A stretch of 9,912 nucleotides of DNA from a bacterium (GTDB taxonomy: Bacteria > Bdellovibrionota_C > UBA2361 > OMII01), in contig JAFMIS010000066.1 in the NCBI GenBank assembly GCA_017853915.1, forward strand, positions 1-9,912. The letters run 5' to 3'. The notes under the pieces were generated by a model. It was not told the DNA's origin and did no database searches. It saw only the letters and a list, made by a program, of their open reading frames with translations. How positions within the stretch are numbered: the stretch's first letter is position 1; every line of letters begins with the position of its first letter. Position numbers and translations under genes: made by a program. Shown here piece after piece: positions 6,844 to 9,912 of this stretch.

Positions 6844-7665
6844 ATGAACGGTAAAATAATCGATATGGAGTCCCAGTTTGGCAAGGGTGACAAGAAAATG
6901 GGGATGGCTGGACTCATAATCGCGGCCGCTTTATTCCTCGTATTTCAGATGTATCACATCGTTCCACCAGGACACCGCGGTATTTCAGTATTCCTGGGAA
7001 AAGTCGACCCACAACAACGCTCTGAGGGAATCACGTTCAAATGGCCCTTCGCGGAGCAGATTATTGACTTCCCGATTATGCAACTAAAGGCGGATGGCAA
7101 AGCTGCCAGTTTCTCAAGCGATCTCCAGAATATAGTAATCGGATACACCGTCATGTACCGAGTACCTGAGGGGCAGGTAGTGCGCCTGTTTCAGCAATAC
7201 AAGGGCGATCCCTATTCATCGTTAATTGAACCGCGCGTGCAAGAAACAGTGAAGCAGGTTACTGCCATGTCGCGCGCCGAAGATCTGGTGAAGAACCGAG
7301 AGCGAGTCAAGGAAGATGTAGTGATGAAGATCCGTCCCGCGGTTGGAGACCTTTTACAGATCGTCGACATCGCGCTTACAAATATCGACCTCTCGGAGCA
7401 GCTCGAAGCCGCGATCGAACAGAAAGTTGTGCGCGAGCAGGAGGCGCTTGCTAAAAACTTTGAGCTCGAAAAGGAGCGTAAGCAGGCCGAGATCACGATC
7501 GTGCGCGCTGAGGCTGAGGCAAAATCTGTTCAGATCAAAGGAAATGCCCTCAAAGCCTCGCCCGAGGTAGTACAGCTTGAGATTGCGCAACGTTGGGATG
7601 GCAAAGCACCTCTTTCAGTATCCGTTGCTCAAGGGGGTTCGAACGTACTTCTACCTCTTAAATGA
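6844..7665 (+). CDS. SPFH/Band 7 prohibitin-like membrane protein
   Basis: A scaffold-type membrane protein; prohibitin relatives form ring-like oligomers and often modulate membrane proteases such as FtsH. The protein (273 aa) has a short charged N-terminus, one membrane segment at about 22-37 (AGLIIAAALFLVFQMY), then YHIVPPGHRGISVFLGKV opening the Band 7 domain (about 40-185), and a charged, Ala/Glu/Lys-rich coiled coil at about 185-230. The end (KGNALKASPEVVQLE then QRWDGK and a hydrophobic LLPLK tail) is typical of prohibitin-type rather than HflK/HflC or NfeD-linked forms. The topology suggests a short cytoplasmic N-terminus and a periplasmic Band 7 domain. The GAGG at 6834-6837, six bases before the ATG, is a good ribosome site. 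No protease gene is adjacent. It is divergent from the TerC gene, and its last 15 bases overlap the 3' end of the opposing hypothetical gene. Confidence 0.92.
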   Translation: MNGKIIDMESQFGKGDKKMGMAGLIIAAALFLVFQMYHIVPPGHRGISVFLGKVDPQQRSEGITFKWPFAEQIIDFPIMQLKADGKAASFSSDLQNIVIGYTVMYRVPEGQVVRLFQQYKGDPYSSLIEPRVQETVKQVTAMSRAEDLVKNRERVKEDVVMKIRPAVGDLLQIVDIALTNIDLSEQLEAAIEQKVVREQEALAKNFELEKERKQAEITIVRAEAEAKSVQIKGNALKASPEVVQLEIAQRWDGKAPLSVSVAQGGSNVLLPLK

Positions 7666-8499
7666 GGTGAGAAATCGCGCCTCGACGCGATGTATCTCCC
7701 CCTCTACATCTGACTCAATAAACTGTGGCGCGACGTGCCACAACCAGGATTCACTGCGGGGCGTGCGTGACTCAGGGCGTAGGCGGAGCATGTCTCGTGT
7801 TTTTTCGTCAAATACAGCCGACTCGACTCTCCACTCGGGCTGATCAACATCGTAAAAATAGTACTCCGTGTCGGTGATAATAGCCGCCCACGTTGGTTGA
7901 AGCTGGGCGATCCCCTCGGCGTGAGCTGCTTGCAAGCGTCCCATACAGCGCATGAGAGCTTCCGCCTCTACGTCGCTAAGTTCAGACTTGCCCGTCAGCA
8001 CTCGATCTCTCCAATAAAGAGGGATCTGCCCCAGCATATTGAGCGAGATTACCCCCTCGAACCCCTCCCCGCTCCACGATGGGATTGGGGCCTCACGAGA
8101 AGTGAGATACTCCGCGAGCGTACCGACACGAGCACTCCTTGCCAGGCCATGCGACCACTCATCAAGGCACTCCGTGAGGTCCACTATCCGCGGCACCACT
8201 CGCTTTCCGAACTCCTTCCCTGCTGCCGCTCTCCACGCTCGCATACACCCGGGGTCCGCGTCGAAGAGATGTACAACCTCGCACCTCTCAAGCAACCGTT
8301 TTAAGTTCAGGTCGAGCAGTCGCCCCGCCCCGAATACCGCCACCTTCTTACTCGCCGGCACTCCTCGCTCGAGAAACTCTCTGGTGCAGCGCAGATGAGG
8401 CTCCCACCATCCAGCGCATCGAATGCCGCGATCCTCGATAGCGCGTCCCATTCGCCGGAAGTCCCTGGTAGAATGATCTCGCTCGTGTGTGTGAGACAT
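7651..8499 (-). CDS. Hypothetical protein with a Rossmann (methyltransferase-like) N-terminal fold
   Basis: I do not recognise the family of this 282-aa protein. Residues 52-82 (VAVFGAGRLLDLNL, then EVVHLFDADP) read as the first two strands of a Rossmann fold. A glycine-rich GAGRLLD loop (57-63) and an acidic turn after strand two (Asp80, Asp82) fit a class I SAM-dependent methyltransferase, and SLNMLGQIPLYW at 152-163 sits where the fourth strand would lie. No canonical catalytic motif (NPPY, DPPY or a Cys motif) is visible. The C-terminal part (210-282) is Trp/Tyr- and acid-rich. No signal peptide or membrane segment is seen. The ATG at 8499 has no strong Shine-Dalgarno. It is read in the same direction as the integrase gene but 205 bases away, and it converges on the SPFH gene with a 15-base overlap. 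The fold call is an inference from pattern. Confidence 0.75.
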   Translation of the reverse strand: MSHTHERDHSTRDFRRMGRAIEDRGIRCAGWWEPHLRCTREFLERGVPASKKVAVFGAGRLLDLNLKRLLERCEVVHLFDADPGCMRAWRAAAGKEFGKRVVPRIVDLTECLDEWSHGLARSARVGTLAEYLTSREAPIPSWSGEGFEGVISLNMLGQIPLYWRDRVLTGKSELSDVEAEALMRCMGRLQAAHAEGIAQLQPTWAAIITDTEYYFYDVDQPEWRVESAVFDEKTRDMLRLRPESRTPRSESWLWHVAPQFIESDVEGEIHRVEARFLTSFKR

Positions 8500-8704
8500 A
8501 GTTGCTTGTTTGTATCATGAAGCCCGCCCTCTAACACGAGAGATTCGCCCCGACATAGCCAGTCTTTAACGCCTCTAGCTCGCATATGTCATGAGATAGC
8601 GTCAGCACCTGAATGGTGAGCTACGCTACGGTCAAACCAGACACACGAAGCCTTAAAGCATCGACTATCCGTGCTCGCAGTGGTGAGGCTCAGAAATCTC
8701 CGAC
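8500..8704. other. Intergenic region downstream of the integrase
   Basis: Contains the stem-loop at 8597-8628 and short palindromes CATATG (8583-8588) and TCATGA (8516-8521 and 8589-8594). There is no exact GTTRRRY core, so no integron attC site is supported on this side of the integrase gene. No small gene with a convincing start is seen. Confidence 0.5.
8597..8628 (-). other. Bulged stem-loop after the integrase gene
   Basis: TAGCGT (8597-8602) pairs with ACGCTA (8623-8628), AG (8604-8605) with CT (8621-8622), and CACC (8606-8609) with GGTG (8615-8618). This gives twelve base pairs with one base bulged on one side, two on the other and a TGAAT loop. It lies about 77 bases after the integrase stop. 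No T-run follows on the minus strand, so it is not a standard intrinsic terminator. A competing pairing of TAGCTC (8576-8581) with GAGCTA (8618-8623) is possible. Confidence 0.5.
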
Positions 8705-9700
8705 CTATAGCTCGTCGAACGGGCTCACCACACGGGGCACTGGCGACTTTGCAACATGGGTATAGATCATAGTCGTCTTAACATCGCTGTGCCCCAGTAG
8801 CTCCTGAATAAGGCGGATATCCTTGCCATTCTCCAAGAGATGCGTGGCAAAAGAGTGCCGAAAGGTGTGGCAGGTTATGCGTTTGGTGAGGCCGGCCTCG
8901 CGTGCGGCTCGTTTTATCGCTTCCTCCATGTATGAGCCGTAGAGATGGTGGCGCTTGATCTCTTGCGATCGAGGATCACGGGATACCTTGGTCGATGGAA
9001 AGACATACTGCCACGGCCACTCGCGATCCGCGTTAGGGTATTTTCGCGAGAGCGCGAAGGGAAGAGAGACCCGACCGAGCCCCACTTTAAGATCCATGTC
9101 ATGAATTTTTTTTGAGTGCGCGAGTTGCCGATGCAGAGGCTTGATAAGTCTCCGAGGAAGGGGCACGATTCGATCCTTGTCACCCTTGGCATCGCGGATA
9201 ACGATGATTCCTTGCCCAAAGTCGATGTCTTTCACCCGGAGCCGCAGCGCCTCGGAAAGTCTCATTCCACAACCGTACAGCAGTGAACCGATAATCCATT
9301 TTTGAAAATTTCCGCTAAGGCTCTCCAGCACCGCCGAAACCTCCTCGCGGGTCATGACCTCCGGGGCTCTCTGTTTCCGTCGTGCCCATTGAATGTTTCG
9401 GAACTCACCGAGATCTTTTCCTAACACGTTTCTGAAGAGAAAGACGAGCGCGTTGAGCGCCTGATTTTGTGTTCCAGGCGAGCAATTGCGCCTCATAGCG
9501 ATATCAGAGAGAAACGCGACTATTTCACATTCGCCCATCTCCCTCGGATGGCGCTTTCCATGAAACGCCACAAAGCGCCGAATCCAGTGCAGGTAGTGCT
9601 TCTCGGTGGCATAACTCAAGTGGCGTAAGCGGATCGCTTCGCGCACCACATCAAGCAGCATTCGCGGCCGCGCCTTGGTCGTACTCTCCGCATCTGTCAC
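8705..9700 (-). CDS. intI: Integron integrase (IntI-type tyrosine recombinase)
   Basis: Site-specific recombinase that inserts and excises gene cassettes at attI and attC sites. The 331-aa length is close to IntI1 (337 aa). Residues about 14-105 form the SAM-like DNA-binding domain (YATEKHYLHWIRRFVAFHGKR). The catalytic domain has all six conserved residues: Arg147 (GCGMRLSEALRLR), Lys172 (AKGDKDR), His278 and Arg281 (HTFRHSFATHLL), His304 (LLGHSD) and nucleophile Tyr313 (TTMIYTHV). The IntI-specific insertion is clear at about 200-252: DLKVGLGRVSLPFALSRKYP, then EWPWQYVFPS, DPRS and the RHHLY turn. This separates it from XerC/D. The tail SPFDEL matches the SPLDAL end of IntI1. The start is GTG at 9700 with a purine-rich AAGAGAG directly before it; ATG 9661 would also keep the whole DNA-binding domain. 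There is no frameshift, so it is probably active. attI and any cassettes should lie upstream, to the right. Confidence 0.96.
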   Translation of the reverse strand: MTDAESTTKARPRMLLDVVREAIRLRHLSYATEKHYLHWIRRFVAFHGKRHPREMGECEIVAFLSDIAMRRNCSPGTQNQALNALVFLFRNVLGKDLGEFRNIQWARRKQRAPEVMTREEVSAVLESLSGNFQKWIIGSLLYGCGMRLSEALRLRVKDIDFGQGIIVIRDAKGDKDRIVPLPRRLIKPLHRQLAHSKKIHDMDLKVGLGRVSLPFALSRKYPNADREWPWQYVFPSTKVSRDPRSQEIKRHHLYGSYMEEAIKRAAREAGLTKRITCHTFRHSFATHLLENGKDIRLIQELLGHSDVKTTMIYTHVAKSPVPRVVSPFDEL

Positions 9701-9723
9701 CTCTCTTAATCGGAGGCTTGTTC

Positions 9724-9764
9724 ACAAAGTTGCGTGCCTCCCAACGTCGAGTCAACAAAGGTGC
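9724..9764 (+). repeat. Imperfect direct repeat, candidate integrase-binding or attI element
   Basis: ACAAAGTTGC (9724-9733) and ACAAAGGTGC (9755-9764) differ at one base and start 31 bases apart. The first copy contains GTTGCGT (9729-9735), one mismatch from the GTTRRRY recombination core, and its ACAAAGTT context resembles the attI1 crossover end (ACAAAGTTA). attI sites of known integrons carry additional integrase-binding direct repeats. The core would lie only about 29 bases from the integrase start, unusually close, so the call is tentative. Confidence 0.3.
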
Positions 9765-9765
9765 C

Positions 9766-9789
9766 TAGATGGCCAGATCTGCCCATCTA
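9766..9789. promoter_or_regulatory. 24-base near-perfect palindrome upstream of intI, operator-like
   Basis: Arms TAGATGGC and GCCATCTA-like flank a central CAGATCTG; 11 of 12 symmetric pairs match, the only break being C9773 against C9782. It lies 66-89 bases before the integrase GTG and just upstream of the TTGACT -35-like element. Such length and symmetry suit a dimeric repressor or recombination protein. It does not fit the LexA boxes I know (CTGT-N8-ACAG or GAAC-N4-GTTC). Confidence 0.5.
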
Positions 9790-9806
9790 CCCAAATTCGG
9801 TAGATG
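9784..9806. repeat. 8-bp perfect inverted repeat sharing an arm with the palindrome
   Basis: CATCTACC (9784-9791) and GGTAGATG (9799-9806) are perfect inverted copies around a 7-base loop. The left arm overlaps the right arm of the palindrome at 9766-9789, so TAGATG occurs three times in alternating orientation (9766, 9784, 9801). The two hairpins cannot form at once. Confidence 0.6.
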
Positions 9807-9817
9807 TACCCGGTGGG

Positions 9818-9832
9818 GCTACACGATGTAGC
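9818..9832. repeat. 6-bp perfect inverted repeat with 3-base loop
   Basis: GCTACA (9818-9823) and TGTAGC (9827-9832) flank CGA. It lies directly before the possible rightward promoter and is the third dyad within 70 bases. A role as operator or hairpin cannot be decided. Confidence 0.45.
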
Positions 9833-9835
9833 GGT

Positions 9836-9864
9836 TTGAAATTGCGAGGATTTTTAAATTTATT
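9836..9864 (+). promoter_or_regulatory. Candidate outward promoter, possible cassette promoter Pc
   Basis: TTGAAA (9836-9841), a 17-base A/T-rich spacer and TTTATT (9859-9864) give 4 of 6 sigma-70 matches in each box. It points away from the integrase gene toward the right edge, as an integron cassette promoter would. The A/T-rich context makes chance matches likely. Confidence 0.27.
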
Positions 9865-9912
9865 GCTCTAAGAGTCGGGGCAGAGATACCATCCAAGAGA
9901 TGGATTTTGTCT

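Larger units (their letters stand above)
9701..9912. other. Structured region upstream of intI (expected attI/Pc position)
   Basis: No gene is seen in this stretch to the window edge. It contains a direct repeat (9724-9764), a 24-base palindrome (9766-9789), two inverted repeats (9784-9806 and 9818-9832), a weak 5-bp dyad CCATC/GATGG at 9889-9903, a TTGACT -35-like element for intI (9755-9750, minus) without a good -10, and a possible rightward promoter (9836-9864). In other integrons attI and the cassette promoter occupy this position, but no exact GTTRRRY core is present within the window. Confidence 0.6.

Noticed and set aside
8307..8585. Minus-strand 92-aa open frame starting at 8585
   Set aside because: It largely overlaps the 282-aa gene in another frame, has no family features and no convincing ribosome site; the longer frame with a Rossmann pattern is preferred.
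8500..8704. attC site on the 3' side of intI, as in integrons with inverted integrase orientation
   Set aside because: TTTAACGCC at 8565-8573 looked like one end of an attC, but no GTTRRRY partner follows and the stem-loop at 8597-8628 does not join such cores.
9698..9760. LexA box controlling intI
   Set aside because: No CTGT-N8-ACAG, GAAC-N4-GTTC or TTAC-N3-GTAA match is seen near the integrase start; lineage-specific LexA motifs cannot be excluded.
9739..9840. attC site spanning the dyads upstream of intI
   Set aside because: TCCCAAC (9739) and GTTTGAA (9834) were considered as outer cores; neither matches RYYYAAC/GTTRRRY exactly and the sequences just inside them do not pair.

Overview
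The window reads as chromosomal DNA of a Gram-negative-like bacterium with roughly balanced base composition. It carries eight intact protein genes, seven with a recognisable family or architecture and one hypothetical. The lineage cannot be named from the sequence alone. A pairing of a GH57 amylase with a GT4 glycogen synthase-like enzyme, a secreted protein with thrombospondin-type-3-like acidic repeats, and an integron integrase would suit a deltaproteobacterial or Bdellovibrionota-like organism, but this is a weak inference. No rRNA, tRNA, insertion sequence, CRISPR array or prophage gene is visible.

Left part (1-2043): after about 250 bases without a clear gene comes a rightward gene for an exported protein. 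It has a signal peptide, a beta-rich N-terminal domain, a long Asp-rich calcium-binding repeat region and a C-terminal helical domain with six cysteines.

Centre (2056-5974): a glucan module. A GT4 glycogen synthase-like glycosyltransferase and a GH57 alpha-amylase-type glycoside hydrolase are read leftward as a tight pair. A glucokinase is read rightward from the same 366-base divergent intergenic region. Together they could build and trim an alpha-glucan and return released glucose to glucose 6-phosphate.

Right centre (5991-8499): a TerC-family membrane protein (leftward) and an SPFH/prohibitin-like membrane protein (rightward) are divergent. The SPFH gene then overlaps tail to tail by 15 bases with a leftward gene for a Rossmann-type, possibly methyltransferase-like protein of unknown function.

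Right end (8705-9912): a complete IntI-type integron integrase (leftward) with all six tyrosine-recombinase catalytic residues and the IntI-specific insertion. The 212 bases upstream of it, where attI and a cassette promoter would be expected, hold an imperfect direct repeat, a 24-base near-perfect palindrome, two further perfect inverted repeats and a possible outward promoter. The cassette array, if there is one, lies beyond the right edge. This integrase and its structured upstream region are the most interesting part of the window.
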